Below, in pieces: positions 43,897 to 52,843 of a DNA stretch of 64,000 nt (position 1 is its first letter; every line of letters starts with the position of its first letter). The position numbers and the translations under genes were made by a program. A model generated the notes under the pieces. That model was not told the DNA's origin, made no database searches, and saw nothing but the letters and a program-made list of their open reading frames with translations. Origin of the DNA: an uncultured Eubacteriales bacterium (GTDB lineage: Bacteria > Bacillota > Clostridia > Christensenellales > UBA1242); NCBI GenBank assembly GCA_902496015.1, contig CABUZJ010000004.1, forward strand, positions 1-64,000. Reading direction: 5' to 3'.

Positions 43897-45600
43897 TTAT
43901 ATATCTATGTAATAAGCATAAACTTTAAAACCATTATCATCTTCATCAGTAATGTAATCATCATGTGGTTTATAATAATAATTGTTTTCTTGTATTTCCC
44001 AAGGATTTAAAGAATTTCCTTCATTATCTGTTAATTTAACACCAGTTCCGTTTTCGCCAGTATAATACCCAACAAAAGCCTTACCATCAATGTCAGCATA
44101 TTCAATTACAAAATTACTTCCTTCTGTAACATAAAGTAAAAATTCATTTGGTCTATCTACTATTCTAACTGAATTTGAAATTATATCAATATTATTTTCA
44201 AAATATAAGAATATCATCCCATTTGAAGCATTTTGATTAACATAACTTGAAAATACTATTGTTTGACCTCTATTAGCACTGAAACTCCCACTAAATGTTT
44301 CTCCACTTTTTATCTCATCACTATAAACAAGCGTGCCATCAATAGTAATGTTTAACATTGCAGTACAAGTACTACTTTGAATTTCAAAATTTCCATTAAA
44401 ACTTACAGTCCCATCTTCACAATCATAAACATAAGTATATATATGTGGTTGGTTATATGCAAGATTTGACATTGTTATTTTCCTTCCTGCTGTCATAATG
44501 TTAGAAAATAAAATATTGTCGGTTTTTATAAATTTTGCAGTTAAAATAAGTAATTTATTTGTCTCTGTTTGTCGATTAAAATTATATTTACTATTTTGTG
44601 TAGTATACCAACCATCAAAATAATAACCTGATCTTGATTGTGGTTGCAAACATTCTATAATGTCTCCCTCGTTATATGTAACAACATATTCTGCTTCTAC
44701 ATCATTTGCATAATAACCTCTATATCTCACAGTCATGGTTGTATCTATATTATTATTATCGTATATAACTTTTTGCGTCTGTGCTTCAGTAAAATAAGCA
44801 TAAATATACATACAATCACTAGAGCTTGGTAAAAAATCAACTATAAATTCACCATCATTTGAACATATTTGTTCACCTTTCCCAAAAGGCTCTGTAAAAA
44901 ATCCATGGAATATAAATCCAATTTCAGCAGGTGGGGTAATTGTTACTTTTTCATTAAATTTTATAATCTTTGTTTCATTACAATATTTAGGATTATAAGG
45001 ATTAGTAGAATAATACAAATAAAAAGATATAGGTTTAAAAATTGCGTAAAGAGTAACATTTTCCATATATTTACCACTATAAACATTATTAATGGTAAAA
45101 GAACTGTCTTTACTTTCACCCCAACCTTCAAAAGTATATCCATATTTAGAAACAATTGGCAATTTATAAGAATCTGCCACTTTGTGTGTTTGTGTAGTGC
45201 TAGTTAATCCATTTACAAGAGTTAATGAATAAGTTTTATCAATCTTGTACTCATAAACTTTTACAACACTTTTGTTTTGGCAATATGAAATAAAGTCGTT
45301 AGTATAATATCCATAGTCATCATAAACACGAATTCCTTGACCATTTAATTGTGTAAAATAGCCACTATAAGAATAATAATTAGCATTCATAATGACAAAC
45401 TCACAATAATATATTGAAGTAAAATCAACATTATAAGATTTACCTACACTTATACCTTCTTGCGAATATAATTGAATTTCAACACTATTTAAAGGTTGCT
45501 CTTGTGGTTGTTTTTCTTTGTCACCCCAACACCCACTAAAAATAATTAAACAAGGCAAGAAAATAATTGTTATTAAAAACATTTTTAAAAAATTTTTCAT
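43897..45600 (-). CDS. Surface lipoprotein with InlB-type (Listeria-Bacteroides) repeats
   Basis: 567 aa. Signal peptide with lipobox FSGC near residue 24. Two clear InlB B-repeat units (KYGYTFEGWGES and SGYYFDGWYTTQNSKYNF) plus degenerate ones (IGFIFHGFFTEPFGKGE). A beta-sandwich-like region follows at about 370-470. Such repeats occur in secreted and adhesion proteins of gut Firmicutes. It lies next to the MBG-repeat lipoprotein but has its own start region. Confidence 0.82.
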   Translation of the reverse strand: MKNFLKMFLITIIFLPCLIIFSGCWGDKEKQPQEQPLNSVEIQLYSQEGISVGKSYNVDFTSIYYCEFVIMNANYYSYSGYFTQLNGQGIRVYDDYGYYTNDFISYCQNKSVVKVYEYKIDKTYSLTLVNGLTSTTQTHKVADSYKLPIVSKYGYTFEGWGESKDSSFTINNVYSGKYMENVTLYAIFKPISFYLYYSTNPYNPKYCNETKIIKFNEKVTITPPAEIGFIFHGFFTEPFGKGEQICSNDGEFIVDFLPSSSDCMYIYAYFTEAQTQKVIYDNNNIDTTMTVRYRGYYANDVEAEYVVTYNEGDIIECLQPQSRSGYYFDGWYTTQNSKYNFNRQTETNKLLILTAKFIKTDNILFSNIMTAGRKITMSNLAYNQPHIYTYVYDCEDGTVSFNGNFEIQSSTCTAMLNITIDGTLVYSDEIKSGETFSGSFSANRGQTIVFSSYVNQNASNGMIFLYFENNIDIISNSVRIVDRPNEFLLYVTEGSNFVIEYADIDGKAFVGYYTGENGTGVKLTDNEGNSLNPWEIQENNYYYKPHDDYITDEDDNGFKVYAYYIDI

Positions 45601-45787
45601 AATTCACTTAACCCTTATTACATTTATTATTATAATTCTATTATAAAATAATATATTTGACAAATTTTTTTATGAATTGTAAATAAAATAATTAATGACT
45701 TTCTTAAAAAAACAATTTAGTTTAATAATATAAAGCTCAAAGTTAATATTTTTATCTTATGTTTATTTATCATATTAGTAAATAAAA

Positions 45788-45817
45788 AACTGCAAATTCA
45801 TAAGAATTTACAGTTTA
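45788..45817 (-). terminator. Terminator of the ABC exporter operon
   Basis: AAACTGCAAATTC paired with GAATTTACAGTTT (one mismatch), 4-base loop, T-rich exit on the minus strand after the permease gene. Confidence 0.6.
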
Positions 45818-45880
45818 AAATATTACTATACTACATAATTGTTGATGATAACCTAAATCATAATGATATTATTAATTAAA

Positions 45881-47452
45881 TTAAAGTGGAAGGTCTTTTT
45901 TATCAAAATAGAAAATTCCAATAATAAAAGTCACAATTCCAATACCAAATAAAATTGCAAATTTCCAAACGAAAGATATTGCACCTTCTAAAATTGCCGT
46001 TGTGTCAAATAAAGTTATTATTGATAAATAGTTAAAGAAATTCATTTGGTCTATTCTCATTGCAGATGGAACAACACTTGAACCAAATAATCCTAATATA
46101 GTGCAAACTAACATAAAAATTGAAATACCGCCACCAATAGATAACGAATATTTAGTTCTATTGAATATGCTAGAACACATAAAGCAAAATCCTGCAAACG
46201 CAAACATCGTTAAAAATGCACCAAGGTTAAATAATAATATTTGCGAAAAATTAATAGCAAAATCGTTCCCGCCAACTATAAATATTGAAACCACACTAAC
46301 CACTGTTACAACCGCAAACATTGTAAACAATGCCAAAATTAAATAAATCATTTGGGTAACAGTTACAGTTCTTCTTTTTGTTGGAGTTGAAAGAACATAA
46401 GCCATAGAACCAGAATCAACTTGCCCCGCAAGAAGGCCATTAGCAACCATTATAACAAATACCATTGGAAGTAAAATTCCTGCAATACGATAAAAGATTG
46501 AACCAATTATTAACCCATAAATATCCATATTCCCCAATTCTGTTAATGCTTCCGCAACATCATCTGGAATTTGGTCAGTTATGCTTGCACTGGCTTTCTC
46601 TTTTGCGTAACTTTTATCAAAGCCTTCATTTTGATAAAATTCATAAGTGCTTATTGCAGAGTTAGACATAACTTTCACTGCAAGTGCATTAATTCTTGCA
46701 TCATCATGCCCTAAAGTATCTTTAAACTGATTATAAACTTCGTTATATAACATATCGTTAACAAAAATATTCGCTTCTTGTTTTAAATCGTTTAATCTTT
46801 CAGGTTCTTCCTGCTTTAATCTTTTAAATTCAGCTATAACATCTCCCGCTAACACTTTTGCTTGTTCGGCTTTTTCTTGTGCTTGTTCTTCATTTCCAAT
46901 TTCTTCAAATTCTAATGCATAAGCATTGTTTTCAACTAATATTTTATAACTTTCTTCAAACACTAATTGCAAGTCTGCCTTAAAATTTGCAGTAGTGTCA
47001 GTCCTAACTGGTGTTTGTTTTGCAATAGTTAAAAATACTTCACAAAATGCTAGTTGTTCTTCTTCACTCATTCCATCTAAAAATCCCTGTGACGCAAGTA
47101 ATCCTTGCACAGTAGATGGAGTTGCAAAATCTGAATTAATCATAGGCCACATGTTTTTAAAGCTTTCAAGACTTCCATCTTGTTCGGCAACATCTAAGTT
47201 TGTTGTTAATTGATTTTCAAAATCTAAAGTTTGATATGCAAGGTCATAACTATCTACAGCATTTTCTTGCACAATTGCCTGATTATTAGCGTCTGAAAAA
47301 ACTTGTTTTAATGAAGTTCTAATGCCATTAATATCTAAACTGCCTAAAACAATTATAACTATTGCAAGCATTATACTGGTTGCAAGCATAACTGCTAACC
47401 ATTTTATCCAATTCGCCTTAATTGATTGTTTAAAAAGCGCTTTACTAAACAT
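45881..47452 (-). CDS. ABC-2 type exporter permease
   Basis: 523 aa. One membrane segment near residues 17-37, a large external helical loop (about 40-305), then five hydrophobic segments (LLPMVFVIMVANGLLAG onward). DSGSMAYVLSTPTKRRTVTVTQ is the cytoplasmic ABC-2 motif seen after the second helix. It works with the two upstream ATPases; substrate unknown (peptide, antibiotic or lipid are typical). It overlaps the preceding ATPase gene by 8 bases. Confidence 0.88.
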   Translation of the reverse strand: MFSKALFKQSIKANWIKWLAVMLATSIMLAIVIIVLGSLDINGIRTSLKQVFSDANNQAIVQENAVDSYDLAYQTLDFENQLTTNLDVAEQDGSLESFKNMWPMINSDFATPSTVQGLLASQGFLDGMSEEEQLAFCEVFLTIAKQTPVRTDTTANFKADLQLVFEESYKILVENNAYALEFEEIGNEEQAQEKAEQAKVLAGDVIAEFKRLKQEEPERLNDLKQEANIFVNDMLYNEVYNQFKDTLGHDDARINALAVKVMSNSAISTYEFYQNEGFDKSYAKEKASASITDQIPDDVAEALTELGNMDIYGLIIGSIFYRIAGILLPMVFVIMVANGLLAGQVDSGSMAYVLSTPTKRRTVTVTQMIYLILALFTMFAVVTVVSVVSIFIVGGNDFAINFSQILLFNLGAFLTMFAFAGFCFMCSSIFNRTKYSLSIGGGISIFMLVCTILGLFGSSVVPSAMRIDQMNFFNYLSIITLFDTTAILEGAISFVWKFAILFGIGIVTFIIGIFYFDKKDLPL

Positions 47453-48359
47453 GGCTTTCCTCCTTTTGTTGTTTCATCAATATTTCTTTAAAATGTTTCT
47501 CAAGATTATTTTTAATTTCTGCAATAAATTTTATTTTATAATGCGTAAGCGACTTAAATAACTTATTAATATCTTTATCTTCAATTAAAATAGTCACCTG
47601 ATTATATTGCTTTTGATCTCTTATTATCTTATATTTCAAATGTTTAAATTTATGGTAACTATCCTCATCTAAAAATTCAATCTTATATGTTTTACATGTT
47701 GAATTTTTAAGTTCGTTAACACTAGTTATATCTATAATCTTCCCATTGTGAATAAGGGCTACTCTATCACAAACATCTTCAAGTTCGTCAAACATTTGAC
47801 TACTCATTAAAATTGTTTTACCCTTTCTTTTTTCTTCGTTTAATAATTCAAGAAATGTTTGGCGCATTAAAGGGTCTAATCCAGTTGTTGGCTCATCTAA
47901 AATTAAAATCTCTTTATTTGCCATTAATGCTGAAACTATGGCAGTTTTTTGTTTCATTCCCTTACTCATTCTTTTTAAACTTGCAGAGGGATCAAGTTGC
48001 AATTTTTCAATTAAATAATTAGCATAATTCATATCTTTAATTTTTAAAAATTCTGCCTGACTTTTTAAAAATTCTATACCAGTTGTAAGGTCTGGAAAAG
48101 AAATTTCACCAGGCACATAACTAACATAGTTTTTAATTTTACAAGAATCTTTCCAAGCATCCATTCCTAACACACTAACTTTGCCACTATGTGCTTTTAA
48201 AAAACCCATTATATGCCTTATGGTCGTGGTTTTGCCACTGCCATTAGTTCCCACAAAACCAAAAGTTTCACCTTTTGCCACTGAAAACGAAAGGTCAAAA
48301 ATTCCCCTATTTTGCCCATAGTCTTTTGTTAAATGTTCAACTTTAATTATTTCTTCCAT
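47445..48359 (-). CDS. ABC transporter ATP-binding protein
   Basis: 304 aa. Walker A GTNGSGKTTT, signature region LKRMSKGMKQK (atypical: MSKGM in place of LSGGQ, common in this subfamily), Walker B LILDEPTTGLDP. It energises the adjacent permease. It overlaps the upstream ATPase by 13 bases and the permease by 8, a tight operon. ABC-2 exporters with two ATPase genes are known, and may use a heterodimer. Confidence 0.93.
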   Translation of the reverse strand: MEEIIKVEHLTKDYGQNRGIFDLSFSVAKGETFGFVGTNGSGKTTTIRHIMGFLKAHSGKVSVLGMDAWKDSCKIKNYVSYVPGEISFPDLTTGIEFLKSQAEFLKIKDMNYANYLIEKLQLDPSASLKRMSKGMKQKTAIVSALMANKEILILDEPTTGLDPLMRQTFLELLNEEKRKGKTILMSSQMFDELEDVCDRVALIHNGKIIDITSVNELKNSTCKTYKIEFLDEDSYHKFKHLKYKIIRDQKQYNQVTILIEDKDINKLFKSLTHYKIKFIAEIKNNLEKHFKEILMKQQKEESHV

Positions 48360-49306
48360 TTCAACGCACCTTTAAAATTCTTATCTTCATAATAAAACTG
48401 CATAAAATAGTCTTGCAAGGTAAATTCAACTTGCTTAAATTCTTTTATTTTAAATTTACTCATTAACAAAATTACTTCATTAATATCCTTATCTTGAACA
48501 CAAACTATCACTTTCAAATTTTTTTCGTCTACACTGCTAATCCCATATTTTAAAATAGTGTCTACTTTAATTTTTGCTTTAGGCATATTTTTAACAAATT
48601 CTTTTAATTCTTGTTCATTATTAAAATAAACTTCAAAACTTTTATTTTGATTGTGTTTAATTGCATTTGTTTCAAATGTTGAAACAATTCTACCATCTTT
48701 AATAATGGCAATTCTATCGCATGTTGCTTCTACCTCGCTAAAAATATGTGAAGAAAGCAAAATCGTCTTGCCTTTTTTCTTTTCTTCTTTAATAAATTCA
48801 ATGAAATTTTGTTGCATAACTGGGTCTAGTCCACTTGTTGGTTCATCTAACACAAGCACATCAGGATTATTCATAAATGCTGCCACTATGGCAAGTTTTC
48901 GTTTGTCTCCAAGACTCATATTTTTTGTCTCAATATTAGGGTTAAGTTCAAATTTTTGAAGTAAATAGTTTAACATATCGTCAGATTTACATCTTCTTAA
49001 ATCGCCCATCATCTTAATAAAATCTGTTCCAGTTAACCCTTCAGGCAAGGCTATTTCGCCGGGCAAATAACCCACTCTTTCTAAAATTTTATAATAATTA
49101 TGAAAACTTTCTAAACCAAAAACTCTTGTCTCTCCTTTTTTAGGTTTAGAAAATCCCATTATATGCCTAATAGTTGTAGACTTCCCCGCACCATTTGGCC
49201 CCAAAAAACCAAACACTTCCCCTTTTTTAACGGCAAAAGACACATCAAAAATTCCTCTTCCATGACCATAGTCTTGCGTTAAGTTATCCACTTCTATTAT
49301 GTTCAT
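48347..49306 (-). CDS. ABC transporter ATP-binding protein, paralogue
   Basis: 319 aa from the ATG at 49306, preferred because GGAGGG (49312-49317) is upstream; an ATG at 49324 lies before this ribosome site. Walker A GPNGAGKST, signature-region KNMSLGDKRK and Walker B LVLDEPTSGLDP. Its sequence closely parallels the next ATPase gene, indicating gene duplication within the operon. It is the first gene of the exporter operon; no regulator gene is adjacent. Confidence 0.93.
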   Translation of the reverse strand: MNIIEVDNLTQDYGHGRGIFDVSFAVKKGEVFGFLGPNGAGKSTTIRHIMGFSKPKKGETRVFGLESFHNYYKILERVGYLPGEIALPEGLTGTDFIKMMGDLRRCKSDDMLNYLLQKFELNPNIETKNMSLGDKRKLAIVAAFMNNPDVLVLDEPTSGLDPVMQQNFIEFIKEEKKKGKTILLSSHIFSEVEATCDRIAIIKDGRIVSTFETNAIKHNQNKSFEVYFNNEQELKEFVKNMPKAKIKVDTILKYGISSVDEKNLKVIVCVQDKDINEVILLMSKFKIKEFKQVEFTLQDYFMQFYYEDKNFKGALKWKK

Positions 49307-49324
49307 GTTTGTCCCTCCGTTCAT

Positions 49325-49735
49325 TTATTTTATTTTAAAATGATTTTCATTGTTAAGGTTTTTATAACAAGATAATAGATTTATATATTTATATAACAAT
49401 TATAATAGAAATAGTTAAAATAAATCAACAATAAAATGCTATAATTTAAAAAATTTATATCAAAAATTGTTTAATAAATTCATTTAATGAATTGTTAAAA
49501 CATAATAATTGTCCAAAAGTTTTATATAACTAAAATAATTATTATTTTCACAATGCAAATTGCTTAAATAAACAATATAAATTAATCATTAATTTTAAGA
49601 ACGCTAAACAAAAATTATCATGAGTTAATTTGAATTGAAAAAAAGTGTCTCATAATAACACTATAAGCAAAGATAATAATATTATAAAATTGATAAATGA
49701 AAAATATAAAAAATAAATAAATTAATAAAAAACTC
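49325..49735. other. AT-rich intergenic region
   Basis: No gene seen. It should hold the promoter of the exporter operon (a TATAAT with a weak upstream TTGATT near 49400-49430, minus strand). AAAGTGTCTCA at 49645 matches 27164 and may be an old transposon end. Confidence 0.4.
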
Positions 49736-49764
49736 TTGATTTTAACTAAAAAATAATGTAAACT
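49736..49764 (+). promoter_or_regulatory. Promoter of tRNA-Ser(UGA)
   Basis: TTGATT (49736-49741), 17-base spacer, TAAACT (49759-49764), 28 bases before the tRNA. Confidence 0.55.
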
Positions 49765-49791
49765 ACAAAAGCATATAAATGCAAAAAAAAT

Positions 49792-49879
49792 GGAAGGTTG
49801 GCTGAGCGGTCGAAAGCAGCGGTCTTGAAAACCGTCGTAGTGAGAGCTACCTGGGGTTCAAATCCCTAACCTTCCGCCA
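49792..49879 (+). tRNA. tRNA-Ser (anticodon TGA)
   Basis: 88 nt class II tRNA: acceptor GGAAGGT/ACCTTCC, anticodon loop CTTGAAA with TGA, long variable arm (CGTAGTGAGAGCTACC region), T arm GGTTCAAATCC, and encoded CCA at 49877-49879. Confidence 0.95.
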
Positions 49880-49883
49880 AGCG

Positions 49884-49918
49884 AAACTGATAAGAACAAT
49901 TTTTGTTCTTATCGGTTT
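49884..49918 (+). terminator. Terminator after tRNA-Ser(UGA)
   Basis: AAACTGATAAGAACA pairs with TGTTCTTATCGGTTT over 15 bases with one G-U, 5-base loop. The AAACTGATAAG part recurs at the terminator 51416-51446. Confidence 0.7.
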
Positions 49919-49935
49919 ATTATTTTTGAGGTATT

Positions 49936-50421
49936 ATGAGTAAAGTTTTATTAATTGTAGATATGCAAAAAGGCTTTATAAACAAAAAAGAGTATTTAGA
50001 TTTAGAAATTAAGATAAATGATTTGATTAAGAAAAATACTTACAATTACTATATTTTTACTAAATTTATTAACAAAAGCGATAGTTTTTATGTTAACATA
50101 TTAAATTGGAAAAACTTAACAAACAAGGACTCTCAAAGAATTTGCGTAACCATTCCTAAAAATAGTTTAATTTTTGAAAAATTTGGCTATGGTTTAAACG
50201 AGTCACAAATTAAAAGAATTAAAGAAATTGTATCCGCTGATAATCAAATAGATATTTGTGGTCTACAAACAGATGCTTGTGTATATGCTATTTCATTGCA
50301 ACTTTTTGACAATCAAATTTTCCCTAATATTTTAATAAATTACACTGCAACAACAAACAATAAGGAATATATAAAGTATATGCTTATTCATCAATTTGGA
50401 AAAATTGATGAAATGAAATAA
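49936..50421 (+). CDS. Isochorismatase-family cysteine hydrolase
   Basis: 161 aa with the catalytic triad of the family: Asp9 (LLIVDMQKGF), Lys82 (FEKFGYG) and Cys115 (TDACVYA). Members include nicotinamidase, isochorismatase and N-carbamoyl hydrolases; no specific substrate can be assigned. A GAGGT ribosome site precedes the ATG. It starts just after the tRNA-Ser terminator and may be cargo inserted behind the tRNA. Confidence 0.88.
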   Translation: MSKVLLIVDMQKGFINKKEYLDLEIKINDLIKKNTYNYYIFTKFINKSDSFYVNILNWKNLTNKDSQRICVTIPKNSLIFEKFGYGLNESQIKRIKEIVSADNQIDICGLQTDACVYAISLQLFDNQIFPNILINYTATTNNKEYIKYMLIHQFGKIDEMK

Positions 50422-50451
50422 AGTTTGTTTTTATGAATACTTACGCTTTCA

Positions 50452-50492
50452 GCCAATTGCGAGCAATCCAAACCCTTTGGGTTAGATTGCTC
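50452..50492 (+). repeat. 41-bp tRNA-end/terminator repeat, copy 1
   Basis: GCCAATTGCGAGCAATCC... matches 59295-59335, where the first GCCA is the 3' end of tRNA-Ser(GCU). It contains the stem GAGCAATC (50461-50468)/GATTGCTC (50485-50492) plus an inner AACCC/GGGTT pair, ending the isochorismatase transcript. No tRNA remains here, so this is a displaced tRNA flank. Confidence 0.7.
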
Positions 50493-50676
50493 TGTTTTAT
50501 TTTTAAATTCGCTTTTATTTAAATGTATTATAAAGTTTAAACATTTATAAATATTCTACCAAATGAAATTTTAAAGAAAAACTTAATTTTTTAAATTTTA
50601 ACTAAAAAATAAAACTTAAAAAATTTTTATATATCTTTTATATTATATGATATAATAAATTTATTAAGGAGACTCT

Positions 50677-51213
50677 ATGAAAAATAAAATTGAAACAGAA
50701 AGATTAATTTTGAGACCATGGGAACTTAATGATATTGAAGCATTATGTGAAGGTTTAAACAATTTTGATGTGGCGAAATTTTTAACAATTCCATTTCCAT
50801 ATACAATAGAATATGCAAAAAGTTTCATTAATACAAGGATTGAAAACCCAAACACAAAGCAAAAAAGTTATTTTGCAATCGTTGAAAAAAATAGTGGAAA
50901 AGTTATTGGCGGAACCAACATCTGTCTTGATGAAAATAATATAGCAACTGGTGGTATTTGGATAAATGCTAATTATCACGGTCATGGTTATGGAACAGAA
51001 GCAATGAGAGGAAGGGCGATATACTGTTTTGATCAATTAAAAGCAGTTTATTTAATTAATGGATTTTTGGAAGGTAATGAAATTTCTTATAAAATGCAAA
51101 GAAAATTAGGGTATAAGTTAACTGGAGAACTTGGAGAACGAAATTGTCCTGCTCGTGGTGGCAAAACTAAAGAAATAAAAACAATGCTTAAAAAAGAAGA
51201 TTTTATTAGATAG
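50677..51213 (+). CDS. RimJ/RimL-type GNAT N-acetyltransferase
   Basis: 178 aa: ETERLILRPWELNDIEAL start, GGIWINANYHGHGYGTEAM acetyl-CoA loop, and NEISYKMQRKLGYKLTGEL near the end, the layout of RimJ/RimL acetyltransferases that modify protein N-termini or small molecules. AAGGAG precedes the ATG. It is single and flanked by two short repeats (50452 and 51363), consistent with acquisition as a cassette. Confidence 0.9.
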   Translation: MKNKIETERLILRPWELNDIEALCEGLNNFDVAKFLTIPFPYTIEYAKSFINTRIENPNTKQKSYFAIVEKNSGKVIGGTNICLDENNIATGGIWINANYHGHGYGTEAMRGRAIYCFDQLKAVYLINGFLEGNEISYKMQRKLGYKLTGELGERNCPARGGKTKEIKTMLKKEDFIR

Positions 51214-51362
51214 TTATGCATAAACACAAAATAAATTAAGTTTAAAACTATTGAATTTGGTTTAAAAGTATTTATTTGATAAAATTATCTATTTTAGTTC
51301 ATAAACAATCTTATACTAAATATATTATTAATTAATTTTATAGAAAGAAGTTATTTCATTAC

Positions 51363-51412
51363 ACCCAACTCCAATATATTCTAGTGTTAAGATTGGTTGT
51401 CGGTCTGCCCGC
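51363..51412. repeat. About 50-bp dispersed repeat, copy 1
   Basis: ACCCAACTCCAATATATT...GTGTTAAGATTGGTTG...CTGCCCGC aligns with 61716-61768, which overlaps the end of a serine-recombinase pseudogene. It is probably the terminal scar of a related element. The remainder of 51214-51583 has no gene. Confidence 0.65.
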
Positions 51413-51415
51413 AAA

Positions 51416-51446
51416 AAAACTGATAAGATTTGCTTATCAGTTTTTT
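51416..51446. terminator. Terminator hairpin
   Basis: AAAACTGATAAG (51416-51427)/CTTATCAGTTTT (51433-51444), 5-base loop, T run after. Twelve perfect base pairs. Confidence 0.75.
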
Positions 51447-51583
51447 ATTTTAATGTGATATTTACTAACATTTATATTTTTTATTAAATTATTACTAAAA
51501 TGAATTTAGTTTTATCAATTCACAAAAAATTAGATTTTATTAAAAATATTACATTCTTTTATAGTAGTTTTTATTAATAAAAT

Positions 51584-52525
51584 TTATTTAGCCAATCTGC
51601 GTGGCTCTCTTCCAAGTTTATTTTTATTCTTATCTTTTTTGCCTCTACTTAAATTATTAGCATCAATATTTGCTAAATAATCTTGGCTTCTTTCATTATT
51701 TTCATTTAATAATTGTTTATTATTTTCATTTGTAATGTCGGTTGCTCTTTTGCTATTTATATTATGCGTTAATGCCAGTTCCAATTTTTTCTTATGTTTA
51801 TTTATTGCATAAACTATTATAAATGGTAATAAGAATAAAACTATTAATATTACACCAATTATTAAATAAGTGTAAATATGACTATATCCCGGGAAAAAGT
51901 TAAATGGCAATCCATTTTCTTTTAAATACATAAAGTTTGCTCCATCAACAATAGCATTTCCAATGCTCGCATAACTTACAAGCAAAACCAATGCAATTGG
52001 CAACTGCCAAATTTTAGATAATTCTACTTTAAATGTGTTAGAACATAATGCACCTAAAACAACTGTTGGCATCATAAAATGCAACCCAATGCTTTCAATA
52101 TCTAAAAATGAAAAGGATACATATTGGTAATAATCTCCAAACACAAAGGTTAATATTCCGCCAAAAAATGTTAGCATTAAAACTGGCAAAACAAAGAATT
52201 TAGATTTTGTGAAATAATATATTGGGAAAACAAATGCTAAAATATGACATAATTGCCATGGCCAAACTTCAATGAAAGTTTGCTTTGCCACAAACATTAA
52301 TAACAACATTCTAATAAGTCTTGAAATTAACATTACATAGCATAAAACATAAGTAAATCTTTTTGCAAAAGTCTTATATTTTTTAAAAACAAAAAAACAT
52401 ATTATTAACCAAAGTGCAAGTGTCACCATTAATATTATGTGCATGTTACACCACAAGCCCCCACCTGCTGGCACCTTGCCCTCATAATTTTTTATTAACC
52501 AATCTTTAAAAGTTATTTCATTCAT
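51584..52525 (-). CDS. YwaF/TIGR02206-like integral membrane protein
   Basis: 313 aa with about seven membrane segments. EVWPWQLCHILAFVFPIYYF is the hallmark of YwaF (TP0381) proteins, and GLHFMMPTVVLGALC another. The tail from about residue 250 is charged, Asn-rich and ends in a basic KKDKNKNKLGREPRR run, probably cytoplasmic. Function in the family is not established. No operon partners. Confidence 0.78.
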   Translation of the reverse strand: MNEITFKDWLIKNYEGKVPAGGGLWCNMHIILMVTLALWLIICFFVFKKYKTFAKRFTYVLCYVMLISRLIRMLLLMFVAKQTFIEVWPWQLCHILAFVFPIYYFTKSKFFVLPVLMLTFFGGILTFVFGDYYQYVSFSFLDIESIGLHFMMPTVVLGALCSNTFKVELSKIWQLPIALVLLVSYASIGNAIVDGANFMYLKENGLPFNFFPGYSHIYTYLIIGVILIVLFLLPFIIVYAINKHKKKLELALTHNINSKRATDITNENNKQLLNENNERSQDYLANIDANNLSRGKKDKNKNKLGREPRRLAK

Positions 52526-52632
52526 AAGATAATATTACAACACAAATTATCTTGTTGCAAACAAAACAAAGAAAATTTATTTTAAAAACACAAAATTTTA
52601 TAAATATCTTAATTTTTAAGATAAAAACCCAC

Positions 52633-52707
52633 TTATTAACAAAGTTATTAACAAGTTATTAACAAATTGTTAACAACTTTTATTACTTACTGACAAGTTG
52701 TTAACAC
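52633..52707. repeat. Phased TTATTAACAA iterons
   Basis: TTATTAACAA at 52633, 52645 and 52656, TTGTTAACAA at 52667 and TTGTTAACAC at 52698; the first four are spaced 12, 11 and 11 bases, close to one helical turn. This suits cooperative protein binding. The last copies contain GTTAAC palindromes. It lies between the YwaF-like start and the lipoprotein terminator. Confidence 0.5.
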
Positions 52708-52791
52708 AAAATCAAATATTTGTTTGTTATTAAATTATAAAAATTATAGTTCTTTTATTGCCTATTCAAAATTTAAAATATAATTAATAAA

Positions 52792-52821
52792 AAATTACCC
52801 TTTTGTTTTTTAGGGTAATTT
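52792..52821 (-). terminator. Terminator of the 52844-54685 lipoprotein gene
   Basis: AAATTACCCT (52792-52801)/AGGGTAATTT (52812-52821), 10-base loop, T-rich minus-strand exit. Confidence 0.75.
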
Positions 52822-52843
52822 TGGTATTTTTTATATTACTCAT

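Noticed and set aside
52633..52707. oriC / DnaA box cluster
   Set aside because: TTATTAACA differs from the TTATNCACA consensus at a key position and no dnaA, dnaN or partition genes are near.
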